64,000 bases of DNA, taken from assembly GCF_000376565.1 (NCBI RefSeq), contig NZ_BARG01000021.1, forward strand, positions 62,001 to 126,000, written 5' to 3'. Under the pieces are notes generated by a model. It was given only the letters and a program-made list of their open reading frames with translations, ran no database searches and had not been told where the DNA came from. The position numbers were made by a program, and so were the translations under genes. The DNA comes from Streptomyces hokutonensis (lineage in GTDB: Bacteria; Actinomycetota; Actinomycetes; Streptomycetales; Streptomycetaceae). Shown in pieces: positions 51,642-61,563 of the stretch; position 1 is the first letter of the stretch, and the number at the start of each line of letters is the position of its first letter.

Positions 51642-53087
51642 TCAGCCCGTGGCGCGAGCGGTCGTCCCGTTGTCCTGCGGGGCAACAACAGGTACGTCCG
51701 GCTTGACCCCAGGTATCAGTGCGATGACCGACAGGACGAAGAAGGCTGCGGTGAGCAGCGCGGGTGCGTTCAGTCCCCAGGCCTCGGCGGCGGCACCGCC
51801 TAGGAGGGCGCCCAGCGGGGCTCCGGCGACGGCCAGGGTACGGAAGGCGGAGCTGACCCGGCCCAGCATGTCGGCGGGGGTGCGCTGCTGCATCAGCGTG
51901 GTCGTGTTGACGTTCCACAGCATCCCCATGAAGCCGAAGACCGCGAGGGCCGCCACCACGGCGGTCAGGCTCCGCACGCTGCCCATGACGACGAGGGCGA
52001 CGATCTGCACCAGGCCCGCGAGCAACACGCTCCGCAGCGGGCCGAGCCGGGCCGTGATCCGCCGGTTCAGGACTCCCCCGGCCAGGCCGCCGACGGTGTA
52101 CGCGGTGGTCGCCGCCGCGTATCCGGCGGTGCCCGCGTCCAGCCGGCCGGTCACCAGGACGACCAGGGTGGCGATCAGCGCGCCCATGCCGATGTTGCAC
52201 AGGGCCGTCGCGGCGCACAGCCCGCGCAGGGGCCGGTCGCGCCACAGGGTGCGCAGCCCGTCGGCGATCTCCCCGCGCAGGGTGCCGCCCGCCGGTCTAG
52301 GGCCTGTTGTGAAAGTCCCGTCGTCCGCCCGGAGGGCGGGCCCCGCGGCGTCTGGTGCGTGCTCTCGGCGTGCCGGGTGCAAGCCCTCGTACTGGACGTA
52401 CTTGGGTTTGTGCCCGGTGCGGCGAGAGTGCGTGCCGGGCGTCGCGGGGCAGGCGGGGCTTTCGCGACAGGCCCTAGGCGCTCGCTCGGGTGCGCCGGCC
52501 CGCAGGGAGGCGACCAGCGCGGCGGCCAGCAGGAAGGTCCCCGCGTCGGCCACGAAGGGCACCGCCGCCCCGGCGGCGATCAGCAGGGGCACCACGGGCG
52601 CCCCTATCAGGCCGCCCGCGATCTGCTGGCCGGTCATCAGCCGGGCGTTGGCGCTGCTGAGCGCCGCGCGGTCGACGAGGGCCGGCAGCAGAGCCGTAGA
52701 GGCGTTGTCGAAGAGTGTCTGGAGTGTGGTCAGCGCGAAGGCCAGCGCGATGAGCAGGAGGATCGAGGCGTGGCCTAGGGCGACGGCCACCGCGAAGGCG
52801 GCGACGAGCAGGGCGCGGACCGCGTCCACCGTCCACATCGCGCGCCGCTGGTCCACCCGGTCGGCGACGGCGCCGCCGAGCAGCCCGAAGACGATCCAGG
52901 GCAGATAGCCGCAGGCGGTCACGGAGGCGATGAGCAGGGGCCGGTCGGTGAGCGAGACGGCGAGCAGCGGCAGGGCGGCACCGCGCAGCGCGTCCCCGAA
53001 CCGGGAGATCACGGCGGCGCTCCACAGCCGCCCGAACCCCCCGCGCCACGCGGGCACATGACTGCCCGTCACCTCGACCGTCGTCAC
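51642..53087 (-). CDS. MFS transporter with an in-frame MITE insertion
   Basis: This 481-residue MFS exporter of the MdtH/EntS-like class has about 12 helices. The N-terminal half includes RFGDALRGAALPLLAVSLTD and the motif-A-like LLGGAVADRVDQRRAM. A ~59-residue foreign-looking, Arg/His/Pro-rich segment (from about CRESPACPATPGTHSRRTGH) interrupts the central cytoplasmic loop between helices 6 and 7. It is encoded by the repeat at 52297-52477, whose 177-bp net length keeps the frame. Without it the protein is of ordinary family length. Function may survive because the loop tolerates length change. Confidence 0.85.
   Translation of the reverse strand: MTTVEVTGSHVPAWRGGFGRLWSAAVISRFGDALRGAALPLLAVSLTDRPLLIASVTACGYLPWIVFGLLGGAVADRVDQRRAMWTVDAVRALLVAAFAVAVALGHASILLLIALAFALTTLQTLFDNASTALLPALVDRAALSSANARLMTGQQIAGGLIGAPVVPLLIAAGAAVPFVADAGTFLLAAALVASLRAGAPERAPRACRESPACPATPGTHSRRTGHKPKYVQYEGLHPARREHAPDAAGPALRADDGTFTTGPRPAGGTLRGEIADGLRTLWRDRPLRGLCAATALCNIGMGALIATLVVLVTGRLDAGTAGYAAATTAYTVGGLAGGVLNRRITARLGPLRSVLLAGLVQIVALVVMGSVRSLTAVVAALAVFGFMGMLWNVNTTTLMQQRTPADMLGRVSSAFRTLAVAGAPLGALLGGAAAEAWGLNAPALLTAAFFVLSVIALIPGVKPDVPVVAPQDNGTTARATG
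52297..52477. mobile_element. MITE with CTAG target duplication
   Basis: A ~173-bp element flanked by CTAG at 52297-52300 and 52474-52477. The terminal inverted repeats begin GGGCCTGT and match at 18 of 21 positions. Internal sequence also folds back (CTCTCGGCGTGCCGGG with CCCGGTGCGGCGAGAG), giving one long hairpin. There is no transposase. The GGGCCTGT ends and YTAR-type duplication suggest mobilisation by an IS5-family transposase; that is inference. Confidence 0.82.
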
Positions 53088-53152
53088 GGCTCCCCCTCAC
53101 GATTCGTCGATGCACAAACCGTAGAGGGTGCCACTGACAATGGGTCCGGAGG

Positions 53153-53210
53153 CGGCCGGACGCCGGGGTGGGAAACAGCTCCGGCCAGACACCTTGTGGG
53201 CGTCCGGCCG
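53153..53210 (-). terminator. Hairpin downstream of rbpA
   Basis: Perfect 12-bp arms CGGCCGGACGCC / GGCGTCCGGCCG, 34-nt loop, 10 bp beyond the rbpA-family stop and before the MFS start at 53087. Confidence 0.6.
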
Positions 53211-53219
53211 GTTCAACTC

Positions 53220-53555
53220 CTAGATTTCTCCCCGCAGTTTGGCGAGTGCCTCGGCGAGGATCGCCTCGCCGTCCGCGTCGCTGCGCCGCTCCCGTACATA
53301 CGCGAGGTGCGTCTTGTAGGGCTCGGTGCGCGGCGGGTCCGGCGGGTTGTCCCGGTCCTGTCCGGCGGGAAAGCCGCAGCGGGGGCAGTCCCAGGTGTCG
53401 GGGACCTGCGCGTCGCTGGCGAAGCTGGGCTGCGTCTCGTGCCCGTTGGAGCACCAGAAGGAGATGCGCAGCCGGGGCGCGGACTCGCCACGCTCGGCCT
53501 CGCCCATCGGCCCCGCCCCGACCCGGCTTCCACGGATCGCGTTGCCACTTGCCAC
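53220..53555 (-). CDS. rbpA: RbpA-family RNA polymerase-binding protein
   Basis: This 111-residue actinobacterial transcription factor stabilises promoter complexes of the housekeeping sigma. Features are an N-terminal AIRGSRVGAG tail, a core barrel with two cysteine pairs able to bind zinc (FWCSNGHET and WDCPRCGFP), a basic linker KTHLAYVRERRSD and the sigma-interacting helix GEAILAEALAKLRG. Streptomyces often has two paralogues. This one, next to secG, may be the secondary copy, so the symbol is tentative. Confidence 0.85.
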   Translation of the reverse strand: MASGNAIRGSRVGAGPMGEAERGESAPRLRISFWCSNGHETQPSFASDAQVPDTWDCPRCGFPAGQDRDNPPDPPRTEPYKTHLAYVRERRSDADGEAILAEALAKLRGEI

Positions 53556-53761
53556 GGTCGTAACTCCCTGCGTGATGGTGCCGCGAAGCGAGTCGGCGTT
53601 TCGCTCCGTTGCGAGCGCCTCAGTCTACGTAAGGCCCAACGCGCGTCCAGTGGTTGGAGTTACAGCCCCTACACCTAGACGCAAGCCCCATGATAGGCCG
53701 CGCTCAGCTGCGCGTACCGAACATGGGGCCTTACGTACGGAATGTGCGAAGGAACGTGCGG

Positions 53762-53995
53762 TCAGTTCGTCTTCATCAGCAGGCCGAGCACGACGATGCA
53801 GGCGAACCAGAGCAGACCGAGCACCACGGTGATGCGGTCGAGGTTGCGCTCGGCGACCGAAGAACCACCGACGGACGACGCCATGCCGCCACCGAACATG
53901 TCGGAGAGACCGCCGCCCTTCCCCTTGTGCATCAGCACCAGCAGCATCAGCAGCAGGCTGAAGACGATCAGGGCGATCGAGAACCCCAAAACCAC
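53762..53995 (-). CDS. secG: SecG preprotein translocase subunit
   Basis: This 77-residue membrane protein of the SecYEG channel has two transmembrane helices (VLGFSIALIVFSLLLMLLVL and ITVVLGLLWFACIVVLGLLM). They are joined by the characteristic Gly-rich loop HKGKGGGLSDMFGGG. GTG 53995 gives the family length. It follows tpiA on the same strand, a conserved order in actinobacteria. Confidence 0.92.
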   Translation of the reverse strand: MVLGFSIALIVFSLLLMLLVLMHKGKGGGLSDMFGGGMASSVGGSSVAERNLDRITVVLGLLWFACIVVLGLLMKTN

Positions 53996-54030
53996 GGCTG
54001 GACCAACTTCCTCGGATTCGGACGGACGAC

Positions 54031-54058
54031 GGGGACACGGCCGTGGAGCCATGTCCCC
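54031..54058 (-). terminator. Hairpin between tpiA and secG
   Basis: GGGGACACGG and CCATGTCCCC pair at 9 of 10 positions around an 8-nt loop in the tpiA-secG gap. It may partly terminate or stabilise the tpiA message and lower secG expression. Confidence 0.5.
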
Positions 54059-54099
54059 GCAAGGGTACGACGGATCGTCGCTAAGGCCTACTCACGGTC

Positions 54100-54876
54100 T
54101 CACTGGTCGCGGAAGCGCACGATCTTGACGAACTCGTCGGCGTCCAGCGAGGCACCGCCGACCAGGGCGCCGTCGACGTCGGGCTTGGCCATGATCTCGG
54201 CGACGTTGCCGGACTTGACGGAGCCGCCGTACTGGATGCGGACCTGGTCGGCGAGCTCCTGGGTGTACAGCTCGGCGAGCTTGCCGCGGATGGCCTGGCA
54301 GACCTCCTGGGCGTCGTCGGCGCCGCAGACCTTGCCGGTGCCGATGGCCCAGACGGGCTCGTAGGCGATGACGACCGACTCGGCCTGCTCGGCCGGGACG
54401 TCCTTGAGGCCGCCCTCGACCTGGGAGAGCGTGTGGGCGACGTGGTTGCCCGCCTCGCGGATCTCCAGTTCCTCGCCGACGCACAGGATCGGGGTGAGGC
54501 CGTGCTTGTAGGCGGCCTTGACCTTGGTGTTGACGATCTCGTCGGTCTCGGCGTGGTACTGGCGGCGCTCGGAGTGGCCGATCGCCACGTACGTGCACTT
54601 CAGCTTGGCCAGCATGGCTCCGGAGATCTCGCCGGTGTAGGCGCCGGAGTCGTGGGCCGAGATGTCCTGGGCGCCGTACTTGATCTTGAGCTTGTCGCCG
54701 TCGACCAGGGTCTGCACGGAGCGCAGGTCGGTGAAGGGCGGCAGGACGGCGACCTCGACGGCCTCGTAGTCCTTGTCCGCGAGGGCGAAGGCGAGCTTCT
54801 GGACGTGGGCGATGGCCTCGAGGTGGTTGAGGTTCATCTTCCAGTTGCCCGCCATGATCGGCGTGCGCGTGCTCAT
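54100..54876 (-). CDS. tpiA: Triosephosphate isomerase
   Basis: This 258-residue TIM-barrel isomerase of glycolysis has the catalytic Lys in [13 protein letters not shown], His in [14 protein letters not shown] and Glu in [15 protein letters not shown], with the phosphate loop at [14 protein letters not shown] 54876 lies 5 bp after pgk on the same strand. Confidence 0.97.
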   Translation of the reverse strand: MSTRTPIMAGNWKMNLNHLEAIAHVQKLAFALADKDYEAVEVAVLPPFTDLRSVQTLVDGDKLKIKYGAQDISAHDSGAYTGEISGAMLAKLKCTYVAIGHSERRQYHAETDEIVNTKVKAAYKHGLTPILCVGEELEIREAGNHVAHTLSQVEGGLKDVPAEQAESVVIAYEPVWAIGTGKVCGADDAQEVCQAIRGKLAELYTQELADQVRIQYGGSVKSGNVAEIMAKPDVDGALVGGASLDADEFVKIVRFRDQ

Positions 54877-54881
54877 GTAGG

Positions 54882-56093
54882 TCAGTCCTCCAGTGCGGCG
54901 AGGCCGGGGAGCGTCTTGCCCTCGAGGTATTCGAGGGAGGCGCCGCCGCCGGTCGAGATGTGTCCGAATGCCGTCTCGTCGAAGCCCAGGATGCGGACGG
55001 CGGCGGCGGAGTCGCCACCGCCGACGACGGTGAAGGCCTGGGAGTCGACGAGGGCCTGGGCGACCGCCTTGGTGCCCTCGGCGTAGTCGGGGTGCTCGAA
55101 GACGCCCATCGGGCCGTTCCAGAAGATGGTGGCCGCGTCGGCGAGCTTCGAGGCGTACAGGGCACCGGTCTCGGGACCGATGTCGAGACCCATGTGGTCG
55201 GCCGGGATGGCGTCCGCGGCGACGGTGACGGGGTGGGACGGGGCCTTCGTCTTCAGGTCCGGGAAGGCGGTCGCGGCCACGACGTCGACGGGTACGACCA
55301 GTTCGACGCCGTTCTTCTCGGCGCGCTCGACGTACTCGGTGACGGCGGGCAGCTGGTCGTCCTGGACCAGGGAGGCGCCGATCTCGTAGCCCTTGGCCTT
55401 GAGGAAGGTGAAGGCCATGCCGCCGCCGATGAGCAGCCGGTCGGCCTTGCCGAGGAGCTGGTCGATGACGGCGAGCTTGTCGGAGACCTTGGAGCCGCCG
55501 AGGGCGACGACGTAGGGCCGCTTGACGTCCTCGGTGAGCTTCTTCAGGACGCCGACCTCGGTGGCGATGAGGTAGCCGGCGTAGTGCGGCAGCCGGGCCG
55601 GGAGGTCGTACACGGAGGCGTGCTTGCGGTGCACGGCGCCGAAACCGTCGCCCACGTAGACATCGGCCAGGGCGGCGAGCTGGTCGGCGAACTCGCCGCG
55701 CTCGGTGTCGTCCTTGGCGGTCTCGCCGGCGTTGAAGCGCAGGTTCTCGATGACCGCGACCTGGCCGGGCTCCAGGCCCCGCACCGCGTCGTGGGCGGCG
55801 GGGCCGACGGTGTCCTGGGCGAACGCGACGGGCGCGCCGAGGAGTTCGGCGAGGCGCTCGGCGGGCTGGAGGAGGGAGAAGGCCGGGTCTGGGGCGCCCT
55901 TGGGGCGGCCGAGGTGCGAGGCCACGATCACCTTGGCGCCGGCCTCGACGAGGGCCTTGATCGTGGGCAGTACGGCCCGGATGCGGCCGTCGTCGGTGAT
56001 GAGGCCGTCGGCCAGCGGGACGTTGAGGTCGGCGCGGACGAAGACCCGCTTGCCGTCCACGCCTTCGGCGAGAAGTTCGTCGATCGTCTTCAT
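54882..56093 (-). CDS. pgk: Phosphoglycerate kinase
   Basis: This 403-residue glycolytic kinase makes ATP from 1,3-bisphosphoglycerate. Motifs are the signature [46 protein letters not shown], the nucleotide site [13 protein letters not shown] and [10 protein letters not shown]. It is separated from gap by a terminator and by direct repeats, so it probably has its own promoter. Confidence 0.97.
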   Translation of the reverse strand: MKTIDELLAEGVDGKRVFVRADLNVPLADGLITDDGRIRAVLPTIKALVEAGAKVIVASHLGRPKGAPDPAFSLLQPAERLAELLGAPVAFAQDTVGPAAHDAVRGLEPGQVAVIENLRFNAGETAKDDTERGEFADQLAALADVYVGDGFGAVHRKHASVYDLPARLPHYAGYLIATEVGVLKKLTEDVKRPYVVALGGSKVSDKLAVIDQLLGKADRLLIGGGMAFTFLKAKGYEIGASLVQDDQLPAVTEYVERAEKNGVELVVPVDVVAATAFPDLKTKAPSHPVTVAADAIPADHMGLDIGPETGALYASKLADAATIFWNGPMGVFEHPDYAEGTKAVAQALVDSQAFTVVGGGDSAAAVRILGFDETAFGHISTGGGASLEYLEGKTLPGLAALED

Positions 56094-56144
56094 GAAAGGG
56101 GCTCCTAGGGAAGGCTCTTCGGGCTCTTCGGATCCGAGAGGGCT

Positions 56145-56180
56145 GATCGATCACTACGTAGTAGGCGATCGATCACTACG
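56145..56180. repeat. Direct repeats upstream of pgk
   Basis: GATCGATCACTACG occurs perfectly at 56145-56158 and 56167-56180, a 22-bp (two-turn) period, about 50-90 bp upstream of the pgk start. It is a candidate activator or repressor site for pgk-tpiA-secG. Confidence 0.65.
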
Positions 56181-56186
56181 CAGCGC

Positions 56187-56223
56187 AGGGCTCGGACAGC
56201 GCGGCGTGCGCTGCCCGAGCCCT
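56187..56223 (-). terminator. Terminator of gap
   Basis: AGGGCTCGG/CCGAGCCCT (9 bp), one mismatch, then CAGCGC/GCGCTG (6 bp) with loop GGCGT, located 30 bp past the gap stop on the minus strand. Confidence 0.85.
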
Positions 56224-56252
56224 GGCTCACATCGAGTTGCCTGCTCTGGGAA

Positions 56253-57431
<1,179 letters not shown>

Positions 57432-57452
57432 TCATGACATCGTCACACCGAG

Positions 57453-60410
57453 TCAGCTCTTCAGAGCCGCCAGTGCCTTCTTGAGCAGGGCCGCGCGGTC
57501 GGTGGCCGAGGTGACCTGCTCCAGGCCGAAGCCCAGCAGTACGGTCCGGTCGGTGGTGACCGCGCCGTAGGTCTGGAAGAGGGCTCCGGTGCGGGTCCAG
57601 TCGTTCAGGACCGCGGGGCTGCCGGCGGGCGGGCCGGTCACGGTCCAGGCGCCGAGGGAGGTCTCGAAGCCCTCGATCTGGGTGGCCGTGCCGCCCACGA
57701 CGAGCGAGGTGTCGTCGGCGAGGACGCCGTGGCCGCCGGTGCCCGGGTCGGTGATGTAACTGAGCGAGACCTCCACGGACTTGCCCGCGTAGGCGCTCAG
57801 GTCGAAGCCGACCTGCTGCCAGCCGTTGGACGCTCCGGTGAGGCTGTTCCACGAGCCGGTGGTGCCGGTCGCGGTGCAGCCGCTGCTCGCGACCGTCAGG
57901 TAGTGCTTGAGCCAGGGGTGCTCGGCGACCAGGAATCCGGCCTCGCACTCCGTCGGTACGGCGGTGCTGGTGGCGCCGCCGACCTCAGGGAGCGTGGTCC
58001 AGTCGTCGGCCCCGGTGGTGTGGATCTCGACGACGGCGTGGTCGTAGCCGGGCTCGGTGTCCCACAGCAGCTCGCTGCGCAGCGTGGGCTTGTCGGCCGC
58101 GGTCACCCCGGTGAGGTCGATGGTGCGGGTGAGGCGCTTGTAGGCGTCGTCGGTGTGGACGGCCGCCGCCATGTACGAACCCGCGTAGGGCCCGTACGGG
58201 TTGACGGTCCCGGCGAACTTGCCCGCCCCCGCGCTCGCGAACTGCGGGTACTTGGCGGGGGACAGCGAGTCGGAGGTGACGCTGTAGGTGCCCGCCCGGT
58301 CCAGCGGGTTGCCGGGCGCGCCGCTGAGCGCTCCGGTGAATCCGTCGAGCTTGTTGGAGCCGGTGAAGCCGGTGGCCCCGGGGGTGGACGTACGGGAGTA
58401 GGCGCCCAGGTAGTACTGGCTGAAGTCGTTCGAGGGGGTGCCGTCGGCGAGGGCGACGGAGCCGCCGGCCTGTTCGCCGGCCTCGATCAGCTTGCCGCCC
58501 TCGTTGAGGAAGGCGCGCAGCTGGAGCTGGGTGTCGTTGCCCGGTCCGGCCGCGCCGGAGTAGTGGACGACCGTCTTGAAGTGGTCGAGCACGGCGAGCG
58601 CGTCGGGCGCGCCCTGGGTGGCGACGTCCCAGACGAGCGGCTTGCGGCCGTTCGCCTTCAGCGCGTCGACGTAGGCCTGCGCCTGGGTGGCGGCGGCGCC
58701 CTCCTCGGCGACGACAAGGGTGTCGGCCGAGGGCAGCTTGGCCACCGTGTACGTGAAGTGGGCGCTGGAGGTGGGTTTCCCGGCCTTCGTCCTGCCGGTG
58801 AACCACACCTCGACCTTGTCGCCCGGGTCGCCGTCCTTGACCTTGGCCCGGTACTCGTCGAAGTACAGGTTGTCGTCCCCGCCGTAGGTCTGGCCGCCCT
58901 TCCAGGGCTTGAGCGCCACGTCCTGCGTACGGCCGCCGTTGACGCGGTACTTGAGCTCCTTGTCGCGCACGGACTTCCGTACGACGACGGAGACCGTCTG
59001 GTCGGCGCCGCGCGCGTACGACGTGGCGAAGGTGGCCGGGGTGAAGTCGGCGGCGCTGAGGCCGACGGACGACTTCGGCTGGTCGGGGTGGACGGCCGTC
59101 TCGGCGACGGAGAGCGCGAAGGGGATGTTCTTCGCGAACTCGTCCTGGATCAGCTTCTCGTCGTCGGGGAAGTTGAAGACGGACTGGCAGTCGGCCGCGT
59201 TCCAGGCGTCGTTGGGGTCGATGTTCGACGCGGTCTGGCAGGTCGACATCTCCGGGGTGAACATCGACATGCCGTTGACGTTCGACGCGTGGCCGTCCGC
59301 CTCGCCGTTGGTCGTGTACAGCTCCGAGGAGACCTGCGAGTGGTAGCCGGGGATCGCCGGGTTGTCGGGCGTGCCCGCGAGCGCCTTGTAGAGCACGTCG
59401 TCCGGGGTGGGTGTCGCGACCTGCCAGCCGACCCCGTAGAGGAGGAGTTCGGCGGCGGAGTGGTAGTTGATGCCGTAGGTGAAGCCGATCCGCTTCTCGA
59501 AGTTGTCGAGCGCCTGCGTCTCGGGCTCGGAGGCGGGGGCCGTGCCGCGGTACGTCTCACTGGTCGGGTTCGGGGACGAGCCCTCGTCGTCGTAGCCCCA
59601 CTTGTAGGCGAAGTTGCGGTTGAGGTCGACGCCGTCGCCGGTGGAGATGGTGCCGTCGCCGTTGACGTCCCGCAGGTTCTTGCGCCACAGGCGGGTGTTG
59701 GTGTCCTTGAAGGTGTAGTCGTAGCCGTCCGGGTTGGCGGAGAGCACGAACCACAGTTCCGTGGAGTCGACGATCTTCTTGACGCGCTTGTCGGTCTTGT
59801 AGTTGTCCAGGTAGTAGTGCATCAGCCGGCGGGTCATTTCCGGCGTGATCCACTCGCGCGCGTGCTGGTTGGACACGTACAGCACCGAGGGCTTGGAGCC
59901 GTCCTTGGTCTTCTTCGCGTTCTTGGTCAGTTTGAGCGCGAGGATGTCCTGGCCGTTGATCGTCTTGCCGATGGACTCGACCTTGGTGAGACCGGGGTTG
60001 GCCTGCCCCGTCCTGACGATCTCCTCTTTCAGACCGCCGCTTCCGCTGTACGGCCGGAACACGCCCTGCGCCGCGTTCTCGACGCGGGTCTCGGCCTTCG
60101 CCGAGAGGGTGTGCTCGGTGAGGTCGACGCCCTGCTTCTCCAGCTTCTGGGCCTGCTGGTCGGTCAGGTAGACCTCGACGGAGGTCTTGCCGGCGGCCGA
60201 GAACTGGTTGTCGCCGAGTTCGTGCGCGTCCTGTCCGGCCTTCAGGAGCAGGGGTATCTGCTTCTGGGTGACGTCGGCGTGGAAGACCTTGACCTCGTCG
60301 GGGTCGGCCTTCGCGGAGCTCCCGCCCTGCGCCTGGGCGATGGGCGCGATGCTCGCCCCGGCCATCAGGAGCGCGCCGACAGCGAGGATCGATCTCGCTC
60401 TGTGTCTCAT
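57453..60410 (-). CDS. Secreted M14 zinc carboxypeptidase, multidomain
   Basis: This 985-residue secreted protease has a Sec signal (residues 1-28, ending APIAQAQ), a propeptide-like N region and an M14 domain (about 120-450). The first zinc motif is SNQHAREWITPE near residue 183, with the substrate Arg region DGVDLNRNFAYKWGYDDEGS, and the third ligand is in NYHSAAELLLYG near 316. The C-terminal half holds a glutamine-amidotransferase-like segment and a MAM/immune-inhibitor-A-like jelly roll (FDLSAYAGKSVEVSLSYITD). It is twice the length of a simple M14 enzyme. ATG 60410 follows AAGGGGGG. Confidence 0.92.
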   Translation of the reverse strand: MRHRARSILAVGALLMAGASIAPIAQAQGGSSAKADPDEVKVFHADVTQKQIPLLLKAGQDAHELGDNQFSAAGKTSVEVYLTDQQAQKLEKQGVDLTEHTLSAKAETRVENAAQGVFRPYSGSGGLKEEIVRTGQANPGLTKVESIGKTINGQDILALKLTKNAKKTKDGSKPSVLYVSNQHAREWITPEMTRRLMHYYLDNYKTDKRVKKIVDSTELWFVLSANPDGYDYTFKDTNTRLWRKNLRDVNGDGTISTGDGVDLNRNFAYKWGYDDEGSSPNPTSETYRGTAPASEPETQALDNFEKRIGFTYGINYHSAAELLLYGVGWQVATPTPDDVLYKALAGTPDNPAIPGYHSQVSSELYTTNGEADGHASNVNGMSMFTPEMSTCQTASNIDPNDAWNAADCQSVFNFPDDEKLIQDEFAKNIPFALSVAETAVHPDQPKSSVGLSAADFTPATFATSYARGADQTVSVVVRKSVRDKELKYRVNGGRTQDVALKPWKGGQTYGGDDNLYFDEYRAKVKDGDPGDKVEVWFTGRTKAGKPTSSAHFTYTVAKLPSADTLVVAEEGAAATQAQAYVDALKANGRKPLVWDVATQGAPDALAVLDHFKTVVHYSGAAGPGNDTQLQLRAFLNEGGKLIEAGEQAGGSVALADGTPSNDFSQYYLGAYSRTSTPGATGFTGSNKLDGFTGALSGAPGNPLDRAGTYSVTSDSLSPAKYPQFASAGAGKFAGTVNPYGPYAGSYMAAAVHTDDAYKRLTRTIDLTGVTAADKPTLRSELLWDTEPGYDHAVVEIHTTGADDWTTLPEVGGATSTAVPTECEAGFLVAEHPWLKHYLTVASSGCTATGTTGSWNSLTGASNGWQQVGFDLSAYAGKSVEVSLSYITDPGTGGHGVLADDTSLVVGGTATQIEGFETSLGAWTVTGPPAGSPAVLNDWTRTGALFQTYGAVTTDRTVLLGFGLEQVTSATDRAALLKKALAALKS

Positions 60411-60426
60411 GAACCCCCCTTGCGAT

Positions 60427-60447
60427 TGTTCGCCACAGCAGCGAACA
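60427..60447. promoter_or_regulatory. Palindrome upstream of the carboxypeptidase
   Basis: TGTTCGC and GCGAACA, 7 nt apart, lie just 17 bp before the carboxypeptidase start. It is a candidate operator; a LexA box would need a shorter spacing. Confidence 0.4.
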
Positions 60448-60503
60448 GTTGCCAGGCTCATGACACTTCATGATCGAGTCAAGGGCGACACAAGGACAGA
60501 CAA

Positions 60504-60544
60504 ACGCCGGTGAGGATATCCCAAGGGGACATCCGCACCGGCGT
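60504..60544 (-). terminator. Terminator of the uvrC-rapZ-yvcK-whiA operon
   Basis: ACGCCGGTG/CACCGGCGT (9 bp) with further pairing GGATATCCC/GGGACATCC (one mismatch), 30 bp beyond the whiA stop on the minus strand. Confidence 0.88.
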
Positions 60545-60573
60545 GTTGAGAGATCGTCAGGCGACAGGGGGTG

Positions 60574-61563
60574 TCAGCCGACCATGTTGTCGGCCATCTC
60601 CTCGGTGATGCTGGACTCCGTGCCCGGGATGCCGAGGTCCTGGGCCCGCTTGTCGGCCATCGCCAGCAGGCGGCGGATACGGCCGGCCACCGCGTCCTTG
60701 GTCAGCGGCGGGTCGGCGAGCGCGCCCAGCTCCTCCAGGGAGGCCTGCTTGTGGTCCATGCGGAGCCGGCCGGCCGCCGCGAGGTGCTCGGGGACCTCGT
60801 CGGCGAGGATCTCCAGCGCGCGCTGCACCCGGGCGCCGGCGGCGACGGCCGCGCGGGCCGAGCGGCGCAGGTTGGCGTCGTCGAAGTTGGCGAGACGGTT
60901 CGCCGTGGCGCGCACCTCGCGGCGCATCCGGCGCTCCTCCCAGGCCAGCACCGACTCGTGCGCGCCGAGCCGGGTGAGCAGCGCGCCGATCGCGTCGCCG
61001 TCACGGACGACCACCCGGTCGACCCCGCGCACCTCACGGGCCTTCGCCGCGATCGACAGCCGGCGGGCGGCGCCGACCAGCGCGAGCGCGGCCTCCGGAC
61101 CCGGGCAGGTCACCTCCAGGGAGGAGGACCGGCCGGGCTCGGTCAGCGAGCCGTGCGCCAGGAACGCGCCGCGCCAGGCCGCCTCGGCGTCACAGGTCGC
61201 CCCGGAGACCACCTGTGGCGGCAGACCCCGGATGGGGCGTCCGCGGCCGTCCACGAGGCCCGTCTGCCTCGCCAGCTGATCGCCGCCCGCGACCACCCGG
61301 ACGACGTAACGGGAGCCGCGGCGCAGTCCGCCGGGCGCCATCACGATCAGTTCGGAACTGTGGCCGAAGATCTCCAGGATGTCCCGCTTGAGCCGGCGCG
61401 CCGCCATCGCGGTGTCCAGCTCCGCCTCGATCACGATGCGCCCGCTCACCAGGTGGAGGCCTCCGGCGAACCGCAGAATGGCGGAGACCTCCGCCTTCCT
61501 GCAGCAGGTCCGGGTGACGGGGAGCCGGGAGATCTCATCCTTCACCGCTGCCGTCATCGCCAT
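60574..61563 (-). CDS. whiA: WhiA sporulation regulator
   Basis: This 329-residue WhiA works with WhiB to control the switch from aerial growth to sporulation septation. The N-terminal part is a LAGLIDADG homing-endonuclease-like fold ([40 protein letters not shown]). The C-terminal part is a helix-turn-helix ([20 protein letters not shown]). ATG 61563 gives MAMT; the ATG at 61557 overlaps the yvcK stop as ATGA and is a fair alternative. Confidence 0.96.
   Translation of the reverse strand: MAMTAAVKDEISRLPVTRTCCRKAEVSAILRFAGGLHLVSGRIVIEAELDTAMAARRLKRDILEIFGHSSELIVMAPGGLRRGSRYVVRVVAGGDQLARQTGLVDGRGRPIRGLPPQVVSGATCDAEAAWRGAFLAHGSLTEPGRSSSLEVTCPGPEAALALVGAARRLSIAAKAREVRGVDRVVVRDGDAIGALLTRLGAHESVLAWEERRMRREVRATANRLANFDDANLRRSARAAVAAGARVQRALEILADEVPEHLAAAGRLRMDHKQASLEELGALADPPLTKDAVAGRIRRLLAMADKRAQDLGIPGTESSITEEMADNMVG

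Noticed and set aside
51642..53087. MFS gene as a pseudogene disrupted by a transposon
   Set aside because: The insertion length is a multiple of three and the reading frame is intact through both halves, so disruption is not shown.
60427..60447. A LexA/SOS box
   Set aside because: The GTTC and GAAC parts are in reversed orientation and spacing compared with GAAC-N4-GTTC.
57729..60473. A 914-codon plus-strand ORF opposite the carboxypeptidase
   Set aside because: It is a GC-frame shadow of the M14 gene: low-complexity Val/Gly/Arg/Asp composition and no recognisable domain, while the minus strand encodes clear zinc motifs.
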